A stretch of 64,000 nt of DNA from Thermoleophilia bacterium (GTDB taxonomy: Bacteria > Actinomycetota > Thermoleophilia > Miltoncostaeales > Miltoncostaeaceae). Shown here piece by piece: positions 57,249 to 64,000 of this stretch. A program made the position numbers and the translations under genes. The stretch spans positions 124,001 through 188,000 of the forward strand of contig SHVE01000001.1 in NCBI GenBank assembly GCA_009694365.1, written 5' to 3'. How positions within the stretch are numbered: position 1 is the stretch's first letter; each line of letters starts with the position of its first letter. The notes under the pieces are model-generated. The model had not been told where the DNA came from. It saw only the letters and a list, made by a program, of their open reading frames with translations, and did no database searches.

Positions 57249-58145
57249 ATGAGGGTCACGGTCACGGGTGCCAGCGGGCTCATCGGTGGACACGTCATGG
57301 CCGCTCTCCTCGCACGCGGGGATGAGGTGGTACCCGTGTCGCGCGGCAAGGCCACGGTGGGCGGGGTTCCGGCGGTGCGCTGGGATGTCGCGTCGGGTCC
57401 CTTCCCTGAGGCGGCGACCGATGGTGTGGACGCCGTTGTCAATCTCGCCGGAGCGTCGGTGGGCGAGGGGCGCTGGACCGCCGCGCGCAAGGGAATCCTC
57501 CAGGGCAGCCGCGTGCTCACTACGACGGCCGTCGCCGATGCGCTCGCGCGGGGCGTGGGGCCGCGTGTGCTCGTGAGCGGCAGTGCGACCGGCTACTACG
57601 GGAACCGGGGCGACGAGGTACTGGACGAGTCGGCGACGGCGGGTGACGACTTTCTCGCGGACACGGCAGTGCGATGGGAAGCCGCCGCGCGCCGGGCCGA
57701 GGCCGGTGGTGTGCGCGTGTGCCTGTCGCGTACCGGCATGGTCCTCTCACGGCACGGCGGGGTACTCCCCCGCCTCGCACGCCTCGCACGCACGGGCGTG
57801 GTGGGTCCCATCGGCGGCGGACGGCAGTGGGTGCCGTGGGTGCACGTGGACGATGTGGTGGGCATGATCCTCGCCGCCCTCGACGACGACGCCTGGACCG
57901 GCCCGTTCAATGCGGTGGCACCCGAGGCGACGCGCCAGGGCGACGTGGCGAAGGCCCTAGGTCGCGTGCTTGGCCGCCCGGCCGTCGCCCGTACTCCGGC
58001 TTTCGTGCTGAAGGCGTCAATGGGGGAGATGGCCGCGCTGGTGCTGGACGGTCAGCGGACGGTGCCCCGCGTGGCCACCGCGTCCGGATACCGGTGGGCA
58101 TTCGCGGATCTGGACCACGCCCTGCGGGCGGAGATGGGCGTCTAG
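57249..58145 (+). CDS. SDR39U1/YfcH-type NAD-dependent epimerase family protein
   Basis: 298 residues of the TIGR01777 family. NAD(P)-binding VTVTGASGLIGGHVMAALLARG, then VNLAGASVGEGRWTAARKG, SGSATGYYGNRGDE with Y-x3-like active region, and the C-terminal DUF1731 block ending SGYRWAFADLDHALRAEM. Substrate unknown; relatives affect cell division and metabolism. Convergent with the next gene, sharing CTAG that holds both stops. Confidence 0.9.
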   Translation: MRVTVTGASGLIGGHVMAALLARGDEVVPVSRGKATVGGVPAVRWDVASGPFPEAATDGVDAVVNLAGASVGEGRWTAARKGILQGSRVLTTTAVADALARGVGPRVLVSGSATGYYGNRGDEVLDESATAGDDFLADTAVRWEAAARRAEAGGVRVCLSRTGMVLSRHGGVLPRLARLARTGVVGPIGGGRQWVPWVHVDDVVGMILAALDDDAWTGPFNAVAPEATRQGDVAKALGRVLGRPAVARTPAFVLKASMGEMAALVLDGQRTVPRVATASGYRWAFADLDHALRAEMGV

Positions 58146-58411
58146 GAGTTGTCCTCGATGCCCGACTGGGCGGGCATGAGGCGCATGACATCGGCGTGCA
58201 GGGTCAGCCACATCTCACGCAGGTGTGTGGTGAGCACGTGGTGCTTGCCCCCGGGCAGCCCGGAGGCCACGCGGTACAGCTCGTCGGGACCCTTCTCGTC
58301 GGCGTCGAACACCATCGCGCGGTAGTCGTCGATGAGTTGTACGAGGTCGAGGTGATGCTGCTGCTGGACCTTGAGGATCTGATCGATGCGGGCGAGCGCC
58401 TCGTCGGACAC
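58142..58411 (-). CDS. Hypothetical helical protein
   Basis: 89 residues, mostly helical (ALARIDQILKVQQQHHLDLVQ, then MWLTLHADVMRLMPAQ). No family recognised. GTG 58411 starts just before the tRNA-Ala region. The 4-bp stop overlap with the SDR39U1-type gene supports it as a real gene. Confidence 0.6.
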   Translation of the reverse strand: MSDEALARIDQILKVQQQHHLDLVQLIDDYRAMVFDADEKGPDELYRVASGLPGGKHHVLTTHLREMWLTLHADVMRLMPAQSGIEDNS

Positions 58412-58462
58412 CGGGCCTCCCGAGGGTCGGTGACGTGTTCCGTGACGGTAGGCGGCCGATGC

Positions 58463-58468
58463 TAGCGT
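58463..58468 (+). promoter_or_regulatory. Candidate -10 box for tRNA-Ala
   Basis: TAGCGT ends 10 nt before the mature 5' end of tRNA-Ala. The -35 region is not obvious. Confidence 0.4.
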
Positions 58469-58478
58469 GCGCCGTCCC

Positions 58479-58551
58479 GGGGGATTAGCTCAGTTGGGAG
58501 AGCGCCTGCTTTGCAAGCAGGAGGTCGTCGGTTCGATCCCGTCATCCTCCA
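58479..58551 (+). tRNA. tRNA-Ala (anticodon TGC)
   Basis: 73 nt. Acceptor GGGGGAT pairs with ATCCTCC (58544-58550), giving the G3-U70 wobble that marks alanine tRNAs; A58551 is the discriminator. The anticodon stem CCTGC/GCAGG holds loop TTTGCAA with anticodon TGC; the T arm has GGTTCGATCCC. CCA is not encoded. Confidence 0.96.
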
Positions 58552-58581
58552 CTTTCTCGGACAACGGGTCGGCCCCCGCAT

Positions 58582-58719
58582 CGGTTGACTCACGGCGTTG
58601 ACAGGTGTTGATGCCGCAGGTGCGGCGGGAACGAGTGGTTCGTACTCGATCGGAGTGAGGCGTCCGAGGACGTTCTTCTGCAGGAGGCGGGAGAACGACT
58701 CCTGCGCGACATTCCCTCG
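58582..58719 (-). pseudogene. IS3-family transposase C-terminal relic
   Basis: On the minus strand the frame reads RGNVAQESFSRLLQKNVL directly joined to GRLTPIEYEP. These are the two ends of the catalytic C-terminal part of IS3-type OrfB transposases; the ~35 residues that should lie between them, including the last DDE glutamate neighbourhood, are deleted. No start codon or terminal inverted repeats were seen. It lies 31 nt beyond tRNA-Ala, a common landing site for mobile DNA. Confidence 0.7.
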
Positions 58720-58787
58720 TGAGCCGGGTGAGGAATCGGTTCGCCCCGCATGGGGGTAGCAATCTGGAGTCGAGTCGGCAGCAGCCA

Positions 58788-58827
58788 ATGGCACAGATAC
58801 CTGCCATGTGGATCAAATATGTGCCAT
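58788..58827 (+). promoter_or_regulatory. Repeated TGCCAT boxes upstream of the toxin-antitoxin-like pair
   Basis: ATGGCACA (58788-58795) faces TGTGCCAT (58820-58827), and TGCCAT also occurs at 58802-58807. The two direct copies are 20 bp apart, about two helical turns. They end 10 nt before ATG 58838, so the winged-helix part of the first protein could bind here and repress its own gene. Confidence 0.5.
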
Positions 58828-58837
58828 CATCCAACGC

Positions 58838-59449
58838 ATGGACCTCGGAGCCCCATACCGCGTCATCGAGACGCCGTTTGACATGGAAGTGATCCGCGTT
58901 CTGTCGGGAACGACCGGGGCGCTCAGCGGGAGGCGGGTGGCGGGCCTCGTGCGTACCGGGTCACGCCCGACGGTTCTTCGGTCGCTCAATCGCCTTGCGG
59001 GTCTCGGTCTCCTCGATGTCACCGCGGTAGGGCGCGCGAACATGTTCTCGTTCAACCGCGAGCATCTGGCGGCGCCGGCGTTGGAGGAGTTGATGACTCT
59101 GCGCCGTCGCCTCATCGACGTCATCACCGAGCAGGTACGCACCCTGACTCCGCCACCTCGGGCCGCGGGCCTCTTCGGGTCGGCGGCGCGCGGCGATGGT
59201 GATGAGGAGAGCGATCTGGACATCCTTCTCATCAGCGACTCCGGCGAGACGCCCGAGACCTGGCAGCTCCACGAGGTGGCGGATCACCTTCGCCGACGGG
59301 TGGGTAACGTGGCAAACCTGCACACCCTCACATCCTCTGCGTTAGCGTCGCTCGTTGCCGACGACGCGCCGATCATCGCCGACCTGAGGCGCGACTACGT
59401 GCCCGTGCTCGGTCAACCGGCTCCCGAGTTGTTTGCCGGTTCCGCATGA
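58838..59449 (+). CDS. Winged-helix plus nucleotidyltransferase (MNT) protein, antitoxin-like
   Basis: 203 residues. Residues ~15-75 form a winged helix (GALSGRRVAGLVRTGSRPTVLRS); from ~105 comes a minimal nucleotidyltransferase with the signature GLFGSAARGDGDEESDLDIL (G-S-x10-D-x-D). Proteins of this type often neutralise a partner HEPN protein by adding nucleotides to it. ATG 58838 is used because the candidate operator lies just before it; GTG 58808 would start inside the repeats. The stop overlaps the next gene by 4 nt (ATGA). Confidence 0.8.
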   Translation: MDLGAPYRVIETPFDMEVIRVLSGTTGALSGRRVAGLVRTGSRPTVLRSLNRLAGLGLLDVTAVGRANMFSFNREHLAAPALEELMTLRRRLIDVITEQVRTLTPPPRAAGLFGSAARGDGDEESDLDILLISDSGETPETWQLHEVADHLRRRVGNVANLHTLTSSALASLVADDAPIIADLRRDYVPVLGQPAPELFAGSA

Positions 59450-59865
59450 GCCCGCCTCGGCGCCAGCGAGTTCACACGTGCACACGGAATGACGCACACA
59501 CTCGCCTTGCGCAAGCGCGCAAGCTGATGGAGGTCGCCAATCTCGTCGCCAGTGAGACGACGTTGTCCGAATCACTGAGCGTGTCCGCCGCCCTGGCCGT
59601 TCTTGCCGGCATCGCGGCGTCGGATGCGGCCTGTTGCGCTGCTCTCGGCGAACGCTCGCGCTCCCAAGATCACCATGATGCCGAAACGCTTCTGGCACGA
59701 ATAACCCCAGGGGGTCCGGATGCGGCGAATTGCCTGCGACGCCTGATCGACGAAAAGGACAACGCGCACTACGGCTTGTCCAACATCAGTCAAACAACCT
59801 TGATGTCGCTGCTGCGCCAAGGCGAGCAACTCCTGTCATTCGCCGAACGGGTGCTCCTCCGTTAG
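59446..59865 (+). CDS. HEPN-like protein, toxin-like partner of MNT
   Basis: 139 residues, all-helical. SVSAALAVLAGIAASDAACCAALGERS, then RRLIDEKDNAHYG with the K-D-x-A-H-Y signature seen in HEPN-type partners of MNT proteins. The canonical R-x4-6-H RNase motif is not perfect, so RNase activity is uncertain. The 4-nt overlap with the MNT gene makes a two-gene module, near a tRNA and an IS relic. Confidence 0.7.
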   Translation: MSPPRRQRVHTCTRNDAHTRLAQARKLMEVANLVASETTLSESLSVSAALAVLAGIAASDAACCAALGERSRSQDHHDAETLLARITPGGPDAANCLRRLIDEKDNAHYGLSNISQTTLMSLLRQGEQLLSFAERVLLR

Positions 59866-60117
59866 GAATCGTTCGTCGCCCGAGCACGGTTGACGAAGCG
59901 CAGGTGGGGACGCGGTTGACCACGAACGCGCTGACGATCGATCCGCGACCCCGTGGGGGGCGCACGATTCACCAGCGGTGCACGAGGAGGACGCTGCGTC
60001 GCTCATCCCACCGGCGCGCTGCGCGTGGGACCGCAGTGAGCACCCCTTATCCGTCGGGCGAACTTATCCGGGGGCCACTTGGTCCCTGCGCACAAGGTTC
60101 GGTGTCGGGCGCCCTCG
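59866..60117. other. Non-coding region before amtB
   Basis: About 250 bp without a credible gene. I looked for GlnR or NtrC-type nitrogen boxes and saw no convincing one. A -10 box follows at 60118. Confidence 0.35.
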
Positions 60118-60123
60118 TAGCAT
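60118..60123 (+). promoter_or_regulatory. Candidate -10 box of amtB-glnK
   Basis: TAGCAT lies 54 nt before ATG 60178, leaving a leader with a strong AAGGAGGAG ribosome site. No clear -35. Confidence 0.35.
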
Positions 60124-60177
60124 CGCCGACGCAATGGGAGGGCTTTGCCCTTCCGCAATCGACCAAGGAGGAGCTCT

Positions 60178-61641
60178 ATGCGCCACAGGTCACTCGGGCT
60201 CGGGGCGGCGGCAGTCGGTGCGCTGCTTCTCGGGATGCCCGCCTTGGCTGCGGCAGCAGATGCGGGCCCGACGCCCACCGACATCGCGGTCAACTCGATG
60301 TGGGTGGTTGTCGCGGCAACCCTCGTGCTCTTCATGCAGGCCGGCTTCGCAATGCTCGAGATCGGCCTCTCACGCATGAAGAACTCAGGTGCCGTCGCAG
60401 GCAAGATCATCATCAACCTTTCGGTCGCCATCCTGATGTTCTGGGCGATGGGATTCGCCCTTGGATTTGGCGACGGCAACGGGTTCCTCGGCTCCGCCGG
60501 GTGGTTCCTCGACGCCACGAACGCTACGGGCGATACGAACTCGCTCGGACTCAACGCGTTCCAGAACGCGATCGCGGCGTACAACATCCCGGTCGAGGCG
60601 TTCTTCTTCTTCCAGGTCGTCTTCGTGGCGGTGTCGCTCGCGATCGTGTTCGGCACGATGCTCGACCGCACGAAGTTCATCGGTTACGTCATCTTCGCCG
60701 TCGTTTTCACCGGCGTGATTTATCCGATCGTCGCCCACTGGACGTGGGGTGGCGGATGGCTCGCGCAGCGGGGCTTCCTCGACTTCGCGGGTTCGTCCAT
60801 CGTTCATCTGCAGGGAGCGGTGGCGGCATTGGTCGGCACCCTCATCCTCGGGCCACGTATCGGGAAGTTCCGAAACGGGAAGGCCCAGCCGATCCCCGGT
60901 CATTCGATCCCGCTCGCAATTCTGGGCGTGATCATCCTGTGGGTCGGGTGGATGGGATTCAACGCGGGTTCCAGTTTGGGTGCGGTCGGCATCAACTTCG
61001 CCGACATCGCCGTGAACACGAACCTGGCAGCGGCCGCCGGTGTCATCGGCGCGACCGTCGCATCGCTGCTCATCTTCCGCACGCTTGACGTATCGCAGAT
61101 GGGCAACGGTGCCATCGCTGGCCTCGTGGCCGTCACGGCACCGTGCGCGTTCGTGGACCCGTGGGCCGCGATCGTCATCGGACTGGTGGCCGGACTCATC
61201 GTGCCGCCGCTGGTGGTGCTCGTTGACAAGCTCGGCATCGATGACCCCATCGGTTGCCTCCCGGTACACGGCGTGGCCGGTATCTGGGGAACGCTGGCTG
61301 TGGGGCTGTTTGCCACCGAGGCTCGTATCGGAGGGTTGGGCGTCGGTCCGGGACTCGTCTACGGCGGTGCCGGTCAGCTCTGGGTCCAGTTCTACGGGAT
61401 CCTCGCCACCATCGCATTTACCGGTGGCGCGTCCGCAGTGGTATTCCTTCTCGTCAGGAACACGATCGGTCTTCGCGTCCACGAGGACGAGGAACTCGCC
61501 GGTCTCGACATCTCGGAGCACGGAATGTACGGATACCCCGAGCAGTTCATCGAGGTTCCCGGGGCGTTCCCCGAGTCAACCCGACAGAGTGCGGGGATGG
61601 CCACTCTGGCTGCCCCCCGAACCATGTCCTCGTCAGAGTAG
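60178..61641 (+). CDS. amtB: Ammonium transporter AmtB
   Basis: Conducts ammonium through the inner membrane. The 487-residue product has a signal-type N terminus (MRHRSLGLGAAAVGALLLG) and eleven membrane helices. The AmtB signatures FMQAGFAMLEIGLSR, DFAGSSIVHLQGAVAAL (first pore His region), GWMGFNAGSS and CLPVHGVAGIWGTLAVG (second His) are present. ATG 60178 has AAGGAGGAG just upstream. glnK follows after 12 nt, the classical pair. Confidence 0.97.
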   Translation: MRHRSLGLGAAAVGALLLGMPALAAAADAGPTPTDIAVNSMWVVVAATLVLFMQAGFAMLEIGLSRMKNSGAVAGKIIINLSVAILMFWAMGFALGFGDGNGFLGSAGWFLDATNATGDTNSLGLNAFQNAIAAYNIPVEAFFFFQVVFVAVSLAIVFGTMLDRTKFIGYVIFAVVFTGVIYPIVAHWTWGGGWLAQRGFLDFAGSSIVHLQGAVAALVGTLILGPRIGKFRNGKAQPIPGHSIPLAILGVIILWVGWMGFNAGSSLGAVGINFADIAVNTNLAAAAGVIGATVASLLIFRTLDVSQMGNGAIAGLVAVTAPCAFVDPWAAIVIGLVAGLIVPPLVVLVDKLGIDDPIGCLPVHGVAGIWGTLAVGLFATEARIGGLGVGPGLVYGGAGQLWVQFYGILATIAFTGGASAVVFLLVRNTIGLRVHEDEELAGLDISEHGMYGYPEQFIEVPGAFPESTRQSAGMATLAAPRTMSSSE

Positions 61642-61653
61642 GAGGATGGCGAC

Positions 61654-62010
61654 GTGAAGAAGATCGAGGCGTTCATCCGTCATGAGGCGTTCGACGAGAT
61701 CCGCAACCGCCTAGCGGGTATGGGGCTTCCCTCCATGTCTGTTAGCGAGGTCAAGGGCTCCGGACGGCAGGGCGGGTACACCGAGAGTTATCGCGGGGCG
61801 AAGACCACAATCTTCATGCGTCCCAAGCTCAAGCTCGAGGTGGTGCTGGACGACACCGACGTGGAACGTGCGGTGGATGTCATCCTCGAGCTGGCCCACA
61901 CGGGCGAGCCCGGTGACGGCAAGATCTTCATCATTCCGGTGGAGGACGCTGTGCGCGTCCGTACCGGTGAGCGCGGGGACATCGTCCTCGCGCCGCATTC
62001 GAAGGCTTAG
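61654..62010 (+). CDS. glnK: PII signal protein, T-loop without Tyr51
   Basis: PII proteins sense ATP/ADP and 2-oxoglutarate and block AmtB. The 118-residue product has the PII strands MKKIEAFIRHEAFDEIRNRL and VEDAVRVRTGERGD. The T-loop keeps GGYTESYRGAK with Tyr46, but position 51, uridylylated or adenylylated in most bacteria, is Thr (AKTTIFMRPK). Control would then be by ligands only. GTG 61654 has GGAGG 10 nt upstream. Convergent with the kinase, sharing TTAG. Confidence 0.93.
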   Translation: MKKIEAFIRHEAFDEIRNRLAGMGLPSMSVSEVKGSGRQGGYTESYRGAKTTIFMRPKLKLEVVLDDTDVERAVDVILELAHTGEPGDGKIFIIPVEDAVRVRTGERGDIVLAPHSKA

Positions 62011-63515
62011 TCCCCCGGATGGGATGAGGTGAACGAGGGGCCCTCGTCGCGTGGCGGCGGGGGCCCCTCGTCGTTTCGCACCTCGGCCGGGAGCGTGAGG
62101 ATGAAGCGGGCGCCGTGGCGGATGGCATCGCACGCCCTTAGGTCGCCGCCCAGGGCCCGCGCCAGTTGCTTCGCGATGGCGAGGCCGAGCCCCGACCCGG
62201 AATGGCCATCGGGTGTCTCGGACGACAGGAAGGGCTCGAACGCGATCTCGAGGAGTTCGGGCGTGAGCCCGGGACCGGTGTCGCTCACCTCGGTGATCGT
62301 GCCGCCCGCCGTTCCCGCGCGCACCGTGACGGTGATCGTGCCACCGGGCGGAGTCCACCGGATCGCGTTGTCGAGCAGGTTGCCGATGATCTGCTGCACG
62401 CGGTCGGGATCGGTGACGATGGGCGGGACCTCGGCGATGTCGGTGATAAGGGCCACGCCCTTGGCATTCGCTTGGGACGAGAGGGCATCGGTGGCGAGGC
62501 GGACGGGCTCGGCACCCGGCACCGCCACGGGGTGGATGCGAAAGCGGTCGGCATCCATGCGCGCGAGATCGAGGAGGTCGGTCACCAGCACCTCAAGGCG
62601 ATTGGCCTCCGACACGATGGCGCCGAGCGATCGGGGAACGGCGTCCTCTGGCACTACGCCATCGCCGAGGGCCGATGCGTGTCCCCGGATCGCGGTGAGG
62701 GGGGTGCGCAGGTCGTGGGTGATACGCATGAGGAACTCGCGCGCGATGCGGTCGCGGCGTGCCAGTTGGCGCACCATGGCGTTGAACGAGCGCGCCACGG
62801 CGTCGAGTTCCTCGGGGCCACTCGTCTCGGGGACCTCGGTCGCGAGGTCCCCAACCGCAACCCGACCGGCCGCCGCCCCGAGGTCGCGGAGCGGGCGGGT
62901 GGCGCGGCGGGTCACCCACATGACGAGAATGACGGCGACGATCAGCCCGAACGCAACCGCGACCAAGACGGGCGCGAGGATCTCTCCCCACGAGGCCGAC
63001 ACCTCCGCCTGCGGGCGCGTGAGGACGATCGCGCCGATGTACCGGCGGCCCACGGAAACGGGGGCCGCCGCAGCGAAGGTGGGCATGGTCCCCCCGCTCG
63101 GGGTGAAGTCGAAGCCTTGGGATCCATCGCGCACGAGGGTGTCGGGGTCGATCTCGCGCGCCACGGTCTCGGGCAGCCCACCGGTGGGATCGATGGCACC
63201 GGGAGAGAGGGCGAGCCCCACATAGTAGAGGCGCGTCCGCGGGCCTGCGAGGGCCTCGAAGTTTCCGATGGGCTCGGTACGGAACTCCTGTCCGGTGGCG
63301 AGCGCGGTCGCCACGCGGTCCGAAACAATGGTGGCGACGGCCTGGGCCTGGCGATTGAGCTCGGCCCGCGCCTGGCTCGTCGCCTCGCTGCGGATGAGCG
63401 ATACCGCGATGGCGGCGAACAACACGGCCGCCACGATGAGTCCGCCCACTGCGCCGAGCGCGACCCGCCCGGACAGACTCGCCCACGGTCGCCGCCGCCG
63501 CCGGCCGGTGGTCAC
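62007..63515 (-). CDS. Sensor histidine kinase with HAMP domain
   Basis: 502 residues: N-terminal membrane helix (VALGAVGGLIVAAVLFAAIA), extracytoplasmic sensor (~60-190), second helix (VLVAVAFGLIVAVILVMWV), HAMP, H box LMRITHDLRTPLTAIRGH, N box NLLDNAIRWTPPGG, and GSGLGLAIAKQLARALGG. GTG 63515 overlaps the response regulator stop (GTGA), so both are a two-component pair. Stimulus unknown; the antisense position to glnK is not evidence of a nitrogen role. Confidence 0.93.
   Translation of the reverse strand: MTTGRRRRRPWASLSGRVALGAVGGLIVAAVLFAAIAVSLIRSEATSQARAELNRQAQAVATIVSDRVATALATGQEFRTEPIGNFEALAGPRTRLYYVGLALSPGAIDPTGGLPETVAREIDPDTLVRDGSQGFDFTPSGGTMPTFAAAAPVSVGRRYIGAIVLTRPQAEVSASWGEILAPVLVAVAFGLIVAVILVMWVTRRATRPLRDLGAAAGRVAVGDLATEVPETSGPEELDAVARSFNAMVRQLARRDRIAREFLMRITHDLRTPLTAIRGHASALGDGVVPEDAVPRSLGAIVSEANRLEVLVTDLLDLARMDADRFRIHPVAVPGAEPVRLATDALSSQANAKGVALITDIAEVPPIVTDPDRVQQIIGNLLDNAIRWTPPGGTITVTVRAGTAGGTITEVSDTGPGLTPELLEIAFEPFLSSETPDGHSGSGLGLAIAKQLARALGGDLRACDAIRHGARFILTLPAEVRNDEGPPPPRDEGPSFTSSHPGD
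62033..62071. terminator. 11-bp hairpin at the glnK/kinase convergence
   Basis: ACGAGGGGCCC (62033-62043) pairs perfectly with GGGCCCCTCGT (62061-62071) over 17 nt. It lies 23 nt past the glnK stop, inside the last codons of the kinase gene (Pro-rich EGPPPPRDEGPS), so it could terminate amtB-glnK transcripts while serving as coding sequence on the other strand. Confidence 0.5.
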
Positions 63516-64000
63516 CGCCGAGCCGGCACCTTGTATCCGGTGCCCCAGACCGTGTCGATGGGGCAGGCATCCCCCAATTTCCGTCGGAGCTGACGAACGT
63601 GCACGTCGATGGTGCGGCTGTCTCCGAGAAAGGTGTAACCCCACACTCGCTCGAGCAACTGCTCACGGCGGAGCACGAGTCCTCGCGCCTGCACGAGCGT
63701 CGTGAGCAAGTCGAACTCCTTGGGGGTCAGTGCGATCTCCGTGTCTCCCACAAACACCTCGCGCGGGCCGATCTCGATTCGCAGGTCACCCACCTCGAGG
63801 ATCGGCGGCATGTCCGGGTCCGGCGGGTCGGGCTTCCCGTCGGACCGTCGGAGCACCGCACGCACGCGGGCCACCAACTCGCGGGGGTCGAACGGCTTGG
63901 TCACGTAGTCGTCGGCGCCGAGTTCGAGGCCCACAACCTTGTCGACAGCATCGTCGCGGGCCGTGAGGATGAGAATCGGCATCGAGGTGCCACCTTGACG
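63512..64000 (-). CDS. OmpR/PhoB-type response regulator (5' end cut by window)
   Basis: The visible C-terminal ~160 residues hold the end of the receiver (GGTSMPILILTARDDAVDKV with the conserved Thr, and GADDYVTKPFDPREL with the Lys) and a winged-helix output domain (LTPKEFDLLTTLVQARGLVLRREQLLERVWG, DVHVRQLRRKLG). The phospho-acceptor Asp lies beyond base 64000. It overlaps the kinase gene by 4 nt. Confidence 0.95.
   Translation of the reverse strand, partial: RQGGTSMPILILTARDDAVDKVVGLELGADDYVTKPFDPRELVARVRAVLRRSDGKPDPPDPDMPPILEVGDLRIEIGPREVFVGDTEIALTPKEFDLLTTLVQARGLVLRREQLLERVWGYTFLGDSRTIDVHVRQLRRKLGDACPIDTVWGTGYKVPARR

Noticed and set aside
58808..58837. GTG 58808 as start of the MNT gene
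   Set aside because: It lies within the repeated TGCCAT boxes and has no ribosome site; ATG 58838 opens the conserved domain.

Overview
The window is one continuous stretch of a very GC-rich bacterial chromosome with many GTG starts and tightly packed, often overlapping genes. Several traits point to an actinobacterium (Actinomycetota): zinc-type S14, S4 and L36 ribosomal proteins, the dnaK-grpE-dnaJ-hspR order, a short actinobacterial-type inositol-1-phosphate synthase next to a CDP-alcohol phosphatidyltransferase, and TANNNT -10 boxes set directly before start codons. A deep-branching, Thermoleophilia-like lineage is my guess; the sequence alone does not prove it.

Layout. 1-15244: the S10-spc-alpha ribosomal superoperon (rpsJ, cut by the window edge, to rplQ) with secY, adk, map and rpoA; infA is absent from its usual place between map and rpmJ. 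15458-19747: truA, surE, a HAD phosphatase and ligA. 19744-21325 (minus): a D-Ala-D-Ala carboxypeptidase and a small helix-turn-helix protein. 21551-24673: tRNA-Pro(CGG), a CoA-binding protein, a NifU-type Fe-S scaffold, a nitrilase-family amidase and a TrmA/RlmD-type RNA methyltransferase. 24818-29110 (minus): an inositol-phospholipid block (CDP-alcohol phosphatidyltransferase, ino1), a glycosyltransferase fused to a degenerate PHP domain, and a degenerate uracil-DNA-glycosylase-fold protein. 29273-33887: FAH-family hydrolase, unknown protein, metF, phoU and bioY, the last two divergent around a perfect 10-bp inverted repeat. 34113-40776: the heat-shock operon dnaK-grpE-dnaJ-hspR-clpB. 41164-45744: small membrane proteins, a GYD-domain protein, an MBL-fold hydrolase, DedA and an orphan histidine kinase. 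45794-50119: a surface-sugar operon (aminotransferase, DUF354 protein, CapD-like dehydratase). 50513-53471: a coupled LysR / FAD oxidoreductase / phosphosulfolactate synthase unit. 53507-58411: secreted GH-like protein, zinc-ribbon protein, aldo/keto reductase, SDR39U1 epimerase. 58479-59865: tRNA-Ala(TGC), an IS3 transposase relic and a nucleotidyltransferase/HEPN pair, the only clearly accessory patch. 60178-64000: amtB-glnK facing a two-component system cut by the right edge.

How genes are wired. Many neighbours overlap by exactly 4 nt (ATGA/GTGA), implying translational coupling. Two such junctions (secY/adk, grpE/dnaJ) have ATA or CTG where the start codon should be, and a DUF354 gene appears to start at ATC. 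Four convergent pairs share a YTAG in which both stop codons overlap. At least eight genes have a TANNNT box 6-8 nt before the start codon and no Shine-Dalgarno, the signature of leaderless mRNAs. No CRISPR array, intact insertion sequence or prophage was seen.
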